This document shows positions 11,424-23,257 of a stretch of DNA of 64,000 nt, piece by piece. Every line of letters starts with the position of its first letter. Positions within the stretch are counted from its first letter, which is position 1. A program made the translations under genes and the position numbers. This DNA is from Laccaria trichodermophora (Eukaryota > Basidiomycota > Agaricomycetes > Agaricales > Hydnangiaceae): NCBI GenBank assembly GCA_018417955.1, contig JACTVC010000001.1:4092001-4156000 (forward strand), written 5' to 3'. The notes below the pieces were generated by a model. That model did not search any database, was not told the DNA's origin, and worked only from the letters and a program-made list of their open reading frames with translations.

Positions 11424-13779
11424 GGTAAGCATTCGCTTCGCTCGTTTTTCGATATTCCAATATTCAACGTTCGACTTCCATTCCCTGTAGCCGCTACATT
11501 CACCTCCGTTGGTGATCGATGGAGGATTCCACTAGCCGCTCCTGCCCCTTTCATTTGGACATGGAACTGGGCACGACCATTAACAAAACCTTGTGTGCAT
11601 GGTAAGTCTCTCGAATTGCTTATCAACGATCACGAAGAGCCCTCGGACCCTCGAAACACCTTTTGACTCCCACTATCCTCGTGATATTGGTTGCCTGTCA
11701 AACTCATTTTGCAAGGCCATACACGCTCGCAACTTCATTTTGCAAGGTCATACACGTAACACGCTCGCAACTGCAACGGGACTTTCCATCCTCCTGTGGT
11801 CCGTCTTTTTGGTTCCAGTCGGGTGAAACGATGGTCACGCGTTGAAGAAATGGGAGTCTTTCGACCCTCGACTTCTGTTATTGTTGCATCTGCAAAGCCC
11901 TCTGATGGAGTCGACGGATGAAACGGAAGTTAATGAAAGCGGAAGGAACGGTATGGAAGGCACCGAAACGGAGATTGTAGAAGGAGGTTGAGGACGGGAA
12001 AGGACACCCGGAGTCTGAAGGCGCATGGAGTTGGTCTTCAGCTTCAGTAGCCGCAGCCAAAGTTGGGTCGAAGGACATGCTTGGGCTTGGCTCGCCATGC
12101 CTGAATAATATCAAAGGAAAAGCCGAGCATGACTGACCGATTGGCCCATTTGTGGGATGTCGTCGATGGCAAGGATACCATGACGTTGGGTTATCGGTGA
12201 GTTTACACCCCACTGTTATAATTATAACTCCAGAGGGCTGATCTATCATTGCAGTGTTTTTCATGCCCAGCGAGGACGCACGTCAGTGTGAATACGTCGC
12301 TTTCAGTGATTTGCGACTGGAGATCATATCAGTGTGAGTTCGTGATTTCTCTTCGCTTCTTCTGGGGTCTAACCTTGCATCCATTCCAGCCTCATGCGTC
12401 GGCGGGCCAAGCGAAGTCCATCCGCGTATCTAATCACCGACTCACAATCCTAGCTAAAAGGTCAACGCTCAACGCTTGTCTTTCTCAAACGAATTTATAT
12501 CAACGACTCGCTCGTCTGAAAACCTTAGAGTGCCCCGCTTGATGTATGCACATCAGTGGATTTGGAAAATCCTGACGGACGGCTGATGCATAGGCTCCCT
12601 CCCTCCGGGACTCAAAACGTCGACGACACATGCCCTAAAACTTAACTCTTCCTATACGAGCGTGGACCCCACAATCGAGGGATCCACTCGCTTGCAAGTC
12701 AACGCGACCGCCAACTCAGAGGGCTTTGGGCCGTCGTCTATGGTTACCTTGCAGGCCATCATGCATTGACTTCGAGTCATGACCAACATAAAAGACTTTC
12801 TCTTTCTGCGGAGGACAGTGCGCCGTTCGTATGCATAAGTTGTGACCCCTCTCAAAAGTGGAGTGACTCAGGGGAGGAATGGTAGCGGAGCGGCTTCTCG
12901 CACACTCAATCCTCTCAACTTTCTCTTTGTCCTGCCAGATCTCCTAGATACCTACCTCGACCCACTCCACGCACCCCCTGCTCCATAACACGGATGTAGG
13001 TCGCATTTACACCACTTCCAATCACCTCTAGTCAAGCATGCTAGCGCTGTAGATCGTAAACCCAGTTCAACTTCACCTGCACCTCTCGCGGTATCGCGCA
13101 TTCTCGACTCTGGGCATCTTCAACGCCAGAACTGTCACGTTTGCGTCCTTTACCGTGAATTCCTCAGGCAACTGAGGAAGGTAGTCGCGTGATTCTTACA
13201 CCATTTGCCGAATGTCTCCGAATGTACCAGGTTTTTACTTACATAATACAAGTCCTCGTCATCAGAATCGTTGTGAAACTTGTCAAAGTTAACAAGTGGC
13301 CGTTCATGTTTTTGACATGTGTAGTATCCCAACACGAATTGGTTAAGGTATAGAGTCAACCTGGGCAGTAGTGCTACGATACGCATTGCGGGTAATGTGA
13401 TCAAATGTCCTGACTTTGCCGACTTGCTATCAGCTGAACAGTGTCGCTTGAAGCCCCCCTGGAGCGAAGGCAAAGTATACACAAGCACCCCAAACAAACC
13501 TATGCACGATTGTTGTGAGTACTATTCCAACACATGCGAAGCGCTCAAATAACACTGACCTACGTTCAATGGCCACAACCCCCATCTTCCATAGAAGTCC
13601 GTGTCCGCGCGAAAGAAGACGTAGAGCCTTTAACGAAGTTGGTCTTTCTCCCCCCACACCTAGATAACCATCGTACGCCACCTGTAACACAAACCTATAA
13701 GAGCCCAATAAGCGATGGATACATCCCTGTGTGACCTATGGCGACGACAGCGTGCGGATGGACACTCACGACGGTGAAT

Positions 13780-14220
13780 CTACGCTGTCTGAATGTTGAG
13801 TCCATAGATAACGAAATCTTGCAGATTGGGGCCATTGGGTGGTGCATATACCATGTATGGAACGACAAATAGAGCGTCGGGATTGAGGTGATTGGGAAAC
13901 TCTGAAGACTGCGCAAGCTTTGGGAGATTAGAATGACCGAAAGCCGCATAGCTGGGCGCAACCGGTGAGAGGCTCGATGTAGTCCACTTGCAGCCACTGG
14001 CAAAGAGTTGATGTTGGATCAACGAGCAGGCGAGTTCGTTATAAGAATTGAACGATGGCAATATTTCTTTCGTGACTCGATGGACGAAGGAATGCAAGTG
14101 GCCGGGTGTGGGTATGGTGGACCTAGGAAAGGCGGTAGGGATCATCGAGGTGGGGCTTGTGTTGGTGTTATGAAACCAGGACCTGAGTAACGAAAGGGGG
14201 CAGTTAGCGAAGCAAAACAT
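13780..14220 (-). pseudogene. Exon remnant, unknown protein (best preserved in block 1)
   Basis: The 146-residue frame includes HSFVHRVTKEILPSFNS, KLAQSSEFPNHLNPDALF and VVPYMVYAPPNGPNLQDF. Block 3 (59950-60300) shows the same protein in pieces across different frames (FVHRPTKGISPQFN; PKLAQSSELPRCLNLDALC). Block 2 keeps only its beginning (34650-34790). Upstream exons probably include 14700-14400 and downstream sequence continues to 13700. Conservation of peptide sequence between copies indicates former coding function; the family is not recognised. Confidence 0.5.
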
Positions 14221-15508
14221 TGAGTATGTGCGAGGAATAAGGAATACAGAGGTCGAAGAAGGGAGAAAGGTACGAATGAATAAGTAACGCAGGGGAATAA
14301 CTTACCAAAGGTGATACGGTCATCCCCACTCTGCATCTCTCCGACTGAAGCTTGCCCTCCTGAGCGTGTGTACGGCAGGGACTTCGCATGGTGTGTGGAG
14401 CTTTTCAAGATGGTATTATCGTCGTCGAGCTGGGCATCGTTAAAAACGCCCGCCACGTCTGCAATGGAAAGCCGTTAGGGCAGGCGTTGTGGACTTGCAA
14501 GAGAGACATACTGACGATCAATTTGAGCCAACGGAGTCGCTCGAGCGCGTTACCGGGTGGTAGTCCAAAGATGGAGTTGAAGCAAAAAAACAGTTGATTC
14601 AAAATCCTGTTCATACCGTAAGCATCCAGTAAACTTCCCAATTTCAATGTTTCAATCGTAGTACCAGTAGAAATCTGTGGTTTGCGGTTTTGTATGCTTT
14701 TCCAGCATGGCGCTCACAAATGAGGTTAAGAGGACCGAAACTGTCACAGAATTGTCAGCATGTTAGACTAAGTGGCAGACGGAAGGAGGGGTATGGTTGG
14801 GGCACAGAAGAGGAAAACGAGCTAAGGTAGGAAGGGGGGCAAGTCTAACGGAAGGAGGAACTCACTCAGAGCCGATGCACTCGAACATCTTTGCAATGAA
14901 GTCCATGTGCTAACTCTTGGGGCATCCTTTCAATCTCAATATCTCCCCGCTCTCTCTATATCGGTACAAGTTGACAAAAGCGGTCATCGGATTTCGTTCT
15001 GATCACGGTGGGAGGTCGAGTCTCCTGGCGATGTCGGCAGTAGCTGAACGACCCAGAGCGGAAACATGGGACGGCTCGTCATGAAACTCCAGTCGAGGAG
15101 TCTGGGGTTCGCGACGAGAGTCGAATCCATGGGAACTTCGCGACGGGAAGCTGGCCGAACAAAGACAACATCAACTTGACAACAAGTAGGAGGGCCCATA
15201 GGTGGGTTGCAAAGTAATGAAGGAAAAGGGCGCGCTTAGTTGTCTTTCGCACAGCCACACGCAAAACCACGCATCTGCCTTTCGTTCGTACCTTTGAGTT
15301 TTAACTTCCCTCAGTCTTGAGAGGTGTTCGTCGTTTTGCTTCTCTGACACACTTCTCAGTTGACCGCCATCCTTGTGGCCTGACTTGACGCCGAACCACT
15401 CAGGGAGGCAAGTGGTCAATCAGGAACGTCAGCTGACTCTGTGAAACGGTCCGTTACCCATTTTCAAGATTGACGCCGCACAGCATCGATTCTCTCTTCT
15501 GAACCACC

Positions 15509-18500
15509 ATGTCTCATTCCATTGACCCCCGCGAAAATCATTTGAAACGCAAGCTGGAGGAATTGCCCGATGAAGGCACGATCACTGACCACCCACGTAA
15601 TAAACAATATGGTGGTTTGAGGTTAGAGTTCATGTCTCGGGCTACTAGATAAGTATTAATGTGAATCCGTCAGCCCCAGCACCGCCCCGCCTAGCTTGAT
15701 AACTCCATCTTCAACTGTCAGTGCAGCAGACATAGCCATGGCAGGCAGCAGTAAGATACATTCTAATCTTCCTGTGTCAAAGTGAGCATTGATTGCTCAT
15801 CAATTTAATTTTCCAGGTGATCAGGTTGATGTCTCTGTGGGAGGGGGGCTCAAGCACTCACAACAAGTTTTGCCTACTTCCACTGGTCTGCATTAACCCC
15901 AAACCTCTATCATTCATCATTGGTAACACTGATATAGATATCCTGAGTTCTTACCTGCCTACTACTCCATCAATTGCCCCCATTCTTGAAATGACTGGTG
16001 CCTGTGAGACACCCCTCAATCTCTTTTCCATAATGTTCATTCTAACTTTCATTAATTCTTATCACACAGTTGATCAGATTGAAGGTCCCATGCAAGGAGC
16101 TGCTGATTCCTTTCAACACCATTCTCCTATCTTGACAGGTTCACACTTGCCTCAAATCTCTATATTCTATTTCTGATAACACTGTTTAGATTTTCCAAGT
16201 TCTGACCTGCCTGTTACTCTATCTATTAATTCTGATTTGGATGCAGAACTGATGCCTACCAGTCAGTACTCTTATGAATATAGTTTGGGCTTGCTCAAGT
16301 TAGACAGACCATGCAGAGTCCTCAACAAACTTTCAGGCTAACATTATAAACAACATTTCAGCCCCAGCTCAAAATGTGAATACAGGCCCTAACTATGGTT
16401 TGTTGCATTTGGACCATCAGATCTTATTGCCTTCACTTTTATTTTAATAGGTATCATCAATCAAGGTAAGTAGTAAGAACAACATCATGTTCATCTTAAT
16501 GTTGTTTGTGATTGGTAGGTGTGGACCCAAATATTCAAATTACACTTGAGATAATTAGGGATGACCAATTGGGTATTATTGCAGGTTCTTGTTGTGAATG
16601 TGTAGTTGACTTCATTTTTCTTTTACAGTGGAGAATATTTATAAGTGGCTTTCTCCACCCAAGGAGTCCATTAACTACAATGCTGCACATGAAATTCTGG
16701 AGAGTCAACCAGACACTTGTCAATGGTTTCTCAAAGGAAATACATTTTATGGGTGGCTCAAACAGCCTGGCTTTCTCTGGATCAAAGGAAAATGTAGGTT
16801 TTCTGTCAAAATTGGTAAATTTATACATTGTTGACAGTCTATCCAGCTGGCTCTGGGAAAACCATCTTAAGGTTGATTATTTCAACATTTTTATGACATT
16901 AAATTAAATTCTCTCTTCACAGCTCAGCAATAATTCACAATATTCTTCAGAGATTCAATTCTGCTACTTCATATTTCTTTTTTGATGGAAGAGACTCACA
17001 GAAGGATTTCCAACTGCATGATAAATTACTGCGATCACTCATCTGGCAGTTCTCTCTGAAATCTAAGGGTGGAGTGCTTAAGGTCTTAGTGAATCTGTAT
17101 GCTCACTGTGGCAATGGCCATAAAGAGCCAACTCTGGGTGATCTGCAGAATGCTCTTGGAGCAATTCTTGATGGCTTTAGTTCAACATTCATCATCCTGG
17201 ATGCTCTTGATGAATGTACTGAAAGGGAAAAGCTTCTTAACTGGATTCAGACTTTTATTCTTCAGAAAGATAAAAATCTTGGGCTCCACTTGTTAGTTAC
17301 TAGCCGCCCAGAACAGGAGATTGAGGACAAGTTTAAGTCTTCTTGTTATATTGACTTGGTTGAGGAATCTGAGAATCATGATCTTGTATCCTACCTTGAC
17401 TATCAGCTTCAGAATGACTCTGACTTGCAAAAATGGGACTCTAACACTCAAGAGGAAATCAAGTTGAAGCTAATGGAACAAGCAGATGGAATGTATGTTT
17501 ATTATCAACATTTGAATGACAGAATGAGTATTAAATACAATTTTAGGTTTCATTGGGTTGCATTACAGTTAAATGAGCTGAAAAAGTGCTGGACCAAGGC
17601 TGATCTCAAGAAGCAGCTAGGTGATCTACCCCAGGGTTTAGATAAAACCTATGACAGAATCTTGCTGGGAATCAATGAAAAAGCTCATTGCTATGCTAAA
17701 ACCTTTCTACAGTGGCTGTCATTTGCTGTTCGTCCACTGAGACTGGAAGAGTTGGCTGCAACTGCTTCTATTGATCTTTCTGCTGAGAATGGACCAGAGT
17801 ACAAATCTGATAATCAACTTCGAGATGTGGAGGATGTCTTGAAAATATGTTCTAGTTTTATTATGAAATCAGAAGGTGTGTTTAGAAGAATAACAGATTG
17901 AAATGGGCACTGACTATTAGATAGGCTTCATCAAGCTTTCCCACTTTTCTGTCAAGGAATATCTAATATCCCAGTATATTCAAAGCCATCATGTGAAGCA
18001 AGTCAGATACTTCAGTTTCAGTGAGGAGCTATCACACTCTGTAATATCTCAAATCTGTCTGGCCTATCTTCTGCAATTCAACACATCTGAGCCACTTGAT
18101 ATCAATCTGGATGTATCTTCCCCTCTTGCAAAATATGCTGCAGAACACTGGATCATACATGCACATTCCAGTTGCAAGAGTCAATCTGAGTCATCTTCAA
18201 TATTTGCATTGATGATGAAGCTTCTGACAGATGAAAATAATGCTTTTGTGAACTGGGTTCAAATTTATGATATAGATAGACCCTGGATGCATCAACATAA
18301 ACAGAGGAAGGAGATTGCTAAACCACTATATTATGCATCACTGGCTGGACTAGCTGAGGCATCATATATTTTGTCAAAAATAAGCAGAGATATAAATGCA
18401 CAGGGAGGATACTATGGAAATGCACTGCAGGCAGCCTCATATCAAGGTCATGAGGAAATTACAAGGCTCCTGGTACAGAAGGAAGCAGATGTGCATGCAC

Positions 18501-19162
18501 AGGGAGGATACTATGGAAATGCACTCCAGGCAGCATCATATGGAGGGCATGAGGCAATTGCAAAGCTGCTCATGGATGAGGGAGCAGATGTCAATGCATG
18601 TGGAGGGGAGTATTGGAATGCACTCAAGGCAGCATCATATGGAGGCCATGGGGCAATTACAAAGCACCTCATACAGAAGGGAGCAGATGTAAATGCACAG
18701 GGAGGAGTCTATGGCAATGCACTCCAGGCAGCATCATATCAAGGCCATGAGGCAATTGCAAAGCTGCTCATAGATGAGGGAGCAGATGTCAATGCACTAG
18801 AAGGATTCTATGGAAATGCACTCCAGGCAGCATCATATAGAGGCCATGTGGCAGTTACAAAGCTGCTCATAGATGAGGGAGCAGATGTAAATGCACAGGG
18901 TGGACACCTTGGAACTGCACTCCAGGCAGCATCATATCAAGGCCATGAGGCAATTACACAGCTGCTCATAGATGAGGGAGCAGATGTAGATGCACAGGGA
19001 GGGAAGTATGGAAATGCACTTCAGGCAGCATCATATCAAGGCCATAAGGCAATTACACAGCTGCTCATAAATGAAGGAGCAGATTTGTGCAGCATGTTGA
19101 GCCTCGCAACCTCCTTATCGGGGGGCATGTCTCTGATGTTGAGCGAGAACATCACTGCCTGA
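15509..19162 (+). CDS. NACHT-ankyrin (NLR-like STAND) protein 1, 3'-truncated
   Basis: The likely start is ATG 15509 (CCACCATGT context), encoding a basic start (KRKLEELPDEG). Several short exons follow, separated by ~50-bp introns. The exon at about 16629-16793 ends in FLWIKGK. A 34-base exon (16838-16871) encodes the Walker A motif PAGSGKT. The NACHT exon is 16923-17875, with Walker B in FIILDALDECTE at 17188-17222 and VTSRPEQEIE. An intron (17876-17924) precedes the last exon 17925-19162, with a helical linker and about seven 33-residue ankyrin repeats (AQGGYYGNALQAASYQGHE type). After ...INEGAD at 19083 the frame enters unrelated sequence and stops at 19162, so the array is truncated. By analogy with fungal NLRs it would be a cytoplasmic ATP-dependent switch sensing ligands through the ankyrin domain; that role is inferred. 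Confidence 0.78.
16838..16871 (+). other. 34-nt microexon encoding the P-loop (block 1)
   Basis: The exon is bounded by introns 16794-16837 (GTAGGT...TTGACAG) and 16872-16922 (GTTGAT...CTTCACAG). It reads F-Y-P-A-G-S-G-K-T-I-L-S across the junctions. The same 34-nt exon is at 57507-57540 in block 3 and, with a lost acceptor, at 32225-32258 in block 2. Confidence 0.8.
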
Positions 19163-19784
19163 AGATCATCAGACAGGGCAAAGTGGAAGCACAAGGACTC
19201 ACCATTATGTGCTTGGGTGCATCGCCATGGTAAGCCACTGTGGTGGGTGAGAGGATGAATGCCTGAGAGTGTATACGAGCACTCTCCTGTGCAGTGAATC
19301 ATTACAAAAAAAGAGCTGAGGAACAGGCTTGACATACCTTGAGTTCACTACTGATCACCCACTTATCAGCCTTCTTGTTGGCCAAGATCAGATCTTGGGT
19401 CTTGAGGATTGTTGCAAAAAGCATAAGGATACGATCATCCAGAGACACGAGCTAAGAGAAGGTCAGTTTCATTCCAAGATGACTGTTGAGGTGGCATACC
19501 AAACAGAATGTGTCAAACTCAGCTGCGGTTTGCACATTGAATGACTTTTTACCCTTCATAATCTGACTGAAATGTTGAAAGGTGTGAGGAACACCAGCCG
19601 CCGCATGTGAAAGATGAGAGAGGTGTGAGTCGTCTTCAAAGTCATCATCCCTGCATAGTTCGTCATGGTCGGTGAGCAAACCTGTGGCACCAGGGCTTGA
19701 AGATGTGGTTGCATTGAAATTTTGGAGGAAGTCAAGCATGGGGTCGATTTCTGCAGAAGATTGAGGAGCAGAGGTATCAGACAT
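19083..19784 (-). pseudogene. Fragment of an unknown multi-exon gene, antisense to NACHT-ANK 1
   Basis: The start is probably ATG 19784 (MSDTSAPQSSAEIDPMLDFL). The first exon of about 110 residues contains TAAEFDTFCLVCHLNSHLG and ends in a splice-like site near 19452. A second stretch at about 19450-19345 reads GDDRILMLFATILKTQDLI and ANKKADKWVISSELK, then a GTATGTC donor. A third stretch to 19083 contains LCFHFALSDDLQAVMFSLN. The gene is cut where it meets the ankyrin array at 19083. Its composition is compatible with a transposon-borne ORF seen repeatedly in agaricomycete genomes, but I cannot name it. Confidence 0.5.
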
Positions 19785-20054
19785 GTTGAAGATCTGTGCA
19801 GTGGGTCAGTATCAAGGAGTTGACTTTATATGCACCAGATGGTGGCCTGTTGCAAATCAGAGGCCCTCTTCATGAGGAACGACATGGGGATGTGTACTCC
19901 AGGTGGTGGCATTGGCAAGGCAGAGGCCAGGCTGGTGGAATGAGGTCAAAGGGGGCAAGGAGGATGTGGATGGTGGTCAACTTGAACATTGAATGTGAAG
20001 CACCATAAACAACAACAGCAAATAAATTCCACGTGCCTTTTTACGAGCTCTTTA
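19785..20054. other. Spacer, no gene seen
   Basis: This is the probable 5' flank of the minus-strand fragment at 19083-19784. It contains GGTGG-rich unique sequence and no protein-like frame. Confidence 0.4.
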
Positions 20055-21925
20055 CTCTCCTCCACCTATTCCTACCGGACTCCTACTGGACTCCCGGATT
20101 CCTACTGGATTCCTACCGGACTGGACTAGGACTGGGACAATTTTTATGTTGGCTGATCACCATACAAATTTTGTGTCCCAGTCCTAGTGGAGTCCTAGTG
20201 GAGTCCTAGTAAATTCCTACTGGAATGGTCCCAAATCACAAGGAATTGCGGATTCCTAAGGAATGGGTATAGTGGAGTCTAGTAGGATTAGTCCAGTAGG
20301 AATCCAGTAGGAGTCCAGTAGGAATTTCCAAGCACTAGGAGTCCAGTAGGACCAGTAGTTTGTCGCTGTTGTTGTTATTATATAATATTAAAAAAAAGCG
20401 CAACCTCGAGAATTGAACCATCGACATTATGGACAGAGGAGCATATTACGGACACAAGCGCTCTACCAGTTACACTACAATGGCTTTATTATAGATATAA
20501 ATTATATGCCCTACATACCAACCGGCTGACCTCTTCCCAGAAAGGACGCCGGCAAATTCCGCCAGTGGGAAATTTGCACAACCCATCGAAAACCTCTCTC
20601 TTCCCGCCACCACCCACACCCATGCCGCCTCGTCACCACCACCACCACCAGTCGCCGCCACCACTAACAACCGCCCATAGCCGCCACCGTACGCCATCCA
20701 CGACGCCCACTGACCAACACCACGTCACCACGATCACCCGTGGCCACCACCAGCATCAAGAACGATGCGAGAACGCCACGTCACAAACAAACGAGCCGCC
20801 GGCAAGTCCGAGGCGATGAAAACGGACGACGAGGGACGACCGAGAGGGTGCCACGTCGCTATCAGCGACGTGGCAACCAAACGACGAACGACGACGACGA
20901 CGTTGTTCGTCGTCATACAAAAGTGAGTGCGCCCCCCCTCTTCCATCCCAATCCACCCCGTTAACGACAACGACGACAGCCGACAACGACAACCGCCGAC
21001 GACGATGCCCGCCCATGACGACGACTGCCAACGAGGATGCCCGCCCACGATGACGACCGCCCACAACGACGAGCGCCCATCCGACCCCGTTAACGACACC
21101 CATCACACGACGACGACGACACGAAGACAACGGGCGCCCACCACGTCGAGCGCCCACCACGTCGACCACCCACCAATACACGACAACGCCGACACGAAGA
21201 CACCGAGCACCCACACCGAAAGACGACGAGCGCCCACCACGACGAGCACCCACCATTACATGACGACACGAAGCGCCCACGCCGAAAGACGACGAGTGCC
21301 CGCCATTACACGACGACGACGACACGAAGACGTCGAGCGCCCACGACGGCAAGCATTTTCCCTCCCCCTTCTCTGTCCCCTTTCCCTCCCCCCTTCCCTT
21401 TCCCTTCCCATTTCCATGTACCCCTTTCCTTTCCCCTCCCCCTGTCCCTCCTGTCCCTTCCCCCTCTGTCCCTTCCCCCTTCCTTTTCCCTCTCCCTTCC
21501 TTGTCCACCCCCATTTCCTTCTACCCCCTTCCCTGTCCTCTTCCTCCCTGACCACATTAGATTAGTAGTATACTTTTTGTATATAATTATGTCTATAGTC
21601 ATCAATATAATATTCTATGCTCAAATATCAACTTTGTATGAACTTCTAAGGTGGCTTAAGGTCTGACTTCATAAAATATTGATAGAAAATGGTTACTCCA
21701 GTAGGAATTCCATCTCTGAAACATTGTATTCATTTTGTTTAAGGTTCAATTGGAGTTCAGTAGGAGTCCAGTAGGAGTCCAGTAGGAGTCCAATAGGAGT
21801 CCAGTAGGAGGGGAATGTGAAAATGCTTTTTTGGAAAGAATGTTGAAATCCAGTAGGAATCCGGTAGGAATCCAGTAGGAATCCGGGAGTCCAGTAGGAG
21901 TCTGGTAGGAATAGGTGGAGGAGTG
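20055..21925 (-). mobile_element. Modular long-inverted-repeat element A' (inverted copy of A)
   Basis: Read on the minus strand it matches element A in order: inverted repeat (21925-21690), AT spacer with ATAATTATATACAAAAAGTAT (21600-21560), homopurine tract (21540-21360), G/T-rich minisatellite (21350-20600), tRNA-like module (20485-20391), and inverted repeat (20360-20055). The ends CTCTCCTCCACCTATTCC and GGAATAGGTGGAGGAGTG are inverted. It lies in opposite orientation to A, about 18 kb away, and the two together bracket block 1. The only long frames are low-complexity. Confidence 0.75.
20391..20485 (-). ncRNA. tRNA-like Pol III module inside element A'
   Basis: On the minus strand: box-A-like TAGTGTAACTGG (20477-20466), box-B-like GGTTCAATTCT (20419-20409) and a seven-T terminator (20397-20391). 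The D-arm pairs slightly better here than in element A (GTGT with GCGC). The anticodon region again contains two copies of TGTCC[AG]TAAT. Preservation of both promoter boxes and the terminator in two copies argues that the module mattered to the element. Confidence 0.5.
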
Positions 21926-21936
21926 ATAAGTATTGC

Positions 21937-21984
21937 AGAATCCGCAGGAATGACCGGATTCCTGCAGGAATTAGGGGGGCACTG
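21937..21984 (-). repeat. Isolated terminus of a B-type element
   Basis: The sequence around TTCCTGCAGGAATTAGGGGGGCACTG, followed by ATAAGACCTC, is the complement of element B's left end including its GAGGTCTTAT flank. Only this terminus is present, directly abutting element A', so it is a truncated remnant. Confidence 0.6.
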
Positions 21985-22589
21985 ATAAGACCTCGTGATG
22001 TGTGGGTGTTGTGAATAGTTGGGGTTGAGTTGTGAATTGTTATTCACACTCAAATCAGGCATTGGTGTTTGGGTATTGCCAAATCCCAACACCTGATTTG
22101 GGTGTGCAGGTATACCTTTATATGATCCTGTTCTCCTTGCTATAAGTATATGTTTAATGAGGGTGGGGAAAATCCAATCCATACCCTTACCCATGTGTAC
22201 CCATGCCTGCAACCCATGCAGGTCACCAAACATGTGACAGTGCCTAACTATGTAAATATAATCCCCAAATGATACATTGGTATTGGTGCTTGGTTTCTAT
22301 GTTAGAACTTTTCGCTAACTGTCAAACAACTAATTGAATACTATTTTAAAACAAAGTACTAAAACATAAGACTATTCTCCAAGCTGCATTCAACACCAGA
22401 TATCAAAATGTCATACCATTCCAAAAACTTTATTCAAGCCACAAAACTCCATTCCCCCAAAATGTAACAAGGATGCTTGTATCTTGACCTTTGTGAAGTT
22501 GATCCAAGCATCCAAAATATCTTTTTCATTATCATCCAGATCCTACAGGAAAATTTCACTATTCTATGTCTTACATGATAACCTGTTCT
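21985..22589. other. Intergenic, 3' of NACHT-ANK 2
   Basis: No credible gene. A self-complementary region around CCAAATCCCAACACCTGATTTGG / CAAATCAGGCATTGGTGTTTGG lies at 22050-22105. The remaining part to 22589 is the 3' flank of the interrupted ankyrin gene. Confidence 0.45.
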
Positions 22590-22958
22590 CTAATACCCTG
22601 AGTGCATCTGACTAGTATTCATATGTTTTCCCTTGTCTCTTAGCAGCTTGTGTCTTAGCAGCTTTGCAATTGCCTTATTGCCTCCAAATGATGCTGCCTG
22701 GAGTGCATTTCCCAAGTCCCCTCCCTGTGCAGTCACAACTGCTCCCTTCTCTATGAGCAGCTTTGCAATTGCCTCATTGCCTCCAAATGATGCTGCCTGG
22801 AGTGCATTTCCATATTGTCCTCCCTGTGCATTTACAGCTGCTCCCTTGTCTATCAGCAGCTTTGCAATTGCCTCATTGCCTTTAAATGATGCTGCCTGGA
22901 GTGCATTTCCATAGTGTCCTCCCTGTGCATTTACAGCTGCTCCCTTGTCTATCAGCAG
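22590..22958 (-). pseudogene. NACHT-ANK 2, 3' fragment beyond the copia insertion
   Basis: About three ankyrin units (NALQAASFKGNEAIAKLLI type), then a tail reading LLRHKLLRDKGKHMNTSQM and a TAG at 22590-22592. The frame is continuous with the 28074-31105 ankyrin exon if the retrotransposon and one AGCAG copy are removed, giving KLLIDKGA across the site. The C-terminal tail differs from the acidic tail of NACHT-ANK 3. Confidence 0.8.
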
Positions 22959-23230
22959 TGTTAGGATATGGTAAGTGAACTCAGACGTTGTACAAGAGTA
23001 AACGGCTGTATTGGGTCTCTACCTGTTAGGATATGGTAAGTGAACTACCAGAGACCGTAAGTAAGAAGTATGAATAATGTAAAATAAGATACGCACATCA
23101 GACGTTGTACAAGAGTAAACGGCTGAGGAAAGCGCAAAGAAAGGAGGGAAGAAAATAGTAAGAAAGATAATAAGAACAAACTAATGAAGTCATTCGATCG
23201 GGAAAGGAGGTATGGGTTCAAACCTCAACA
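22959..23230 (-). repeat. 3' LTR of the copia element
   Basis: This is the downstream LTR in the element's own (minus) direction. It contains an internal direct repeat: TGTTAGGATATGGTAAGTGAA occurs at 22959 and again at 23024, and CAGACGTTGTACAAGAGTAAACG also occurs twice. The same internal duplication is in the other LTR, so it predates this insertion. Confidence 0.95.
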
Positions 23231-23243
23231 CTCCCCCTGAACC
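23231..23243 (-). promoter_or_regulatory. Polypurine tract
   Basis: On the minus strand the sequence immediately upstream of the 3' LTR is TTCAGGGGGAG, the expected plus-strand primer for copia-type elements. Confidence 0.75.
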
Positions 23244-23257
23244 CGTAGCTTGGTCAA

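Larger units (their letters stand above)
10389..15508. pseudogene. Decayed spliced-gene remnants of block 1
   Basis: Short readable peptide stretches are separated by stops. They have counterparts, in reverse, in blocks 2 (33.56-38.2 kb) and 3 (58.8-63.2 kb). On the plus strand: 11060-11420 (ANFGLLLHKIV, RRILPYALTPFLLGWRIAE), 12250-12500 (paralogue of the VFFVPSEDARQCEYV peptide), 12640-12770 (TRLQVNATANSEGFGPSS) and 13060-13190 (SRYRAFSTLGIFNART). On the minus strand: 14700-14400 (LLDAYGMNRILNQLFFC) and 14220-13780 (SFVHRVTKEILPSFNSYNEL, NLPKLAQSSEFPNHLNPDAL). They appear to be exons of at least two oppositely oriented genes. I could not name either, and no complete frame survives. Confidence 0.5.
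7478..19083 (-). repeat. Segmental duplication block 1 (inverted copy)
   Basis: The sequence 7478-7573 plus 7938-8020 matches the reverse complement of about 40780-40958. The decayed genes at 8.1-15.5 kb match block 2 at 33.5-40.7 kb in reverse. The NACHT-ANK gene at 15.5-19.08 kb matches the minus-strand genes of blocks 2 and 3. The block ends abruptly at about 19083 within the ankyrin array. Confidence 0.85.

Noticed and set aside
18393..19085. Regular ~99-bp repeats as a CRISPR-like array
   Set aside because: No spacers; the whole unit is coding and translates to ankyrin repeats.
20756..21565. Overlapping 212- and 252-codon frames in element A'
   Set aside because: Low-complexity Gly/Arg/Lys or Pro/Thr translations of the purine tract and minisatellite, with no protein-like segment.
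22959..23230. Nested second LTR, because TGTTAGGATATGG occurs twice within 70 bp
   Set aside because: Both LTRs carry the same internal duplication and only the outer copy has the AGCAG target duplication.
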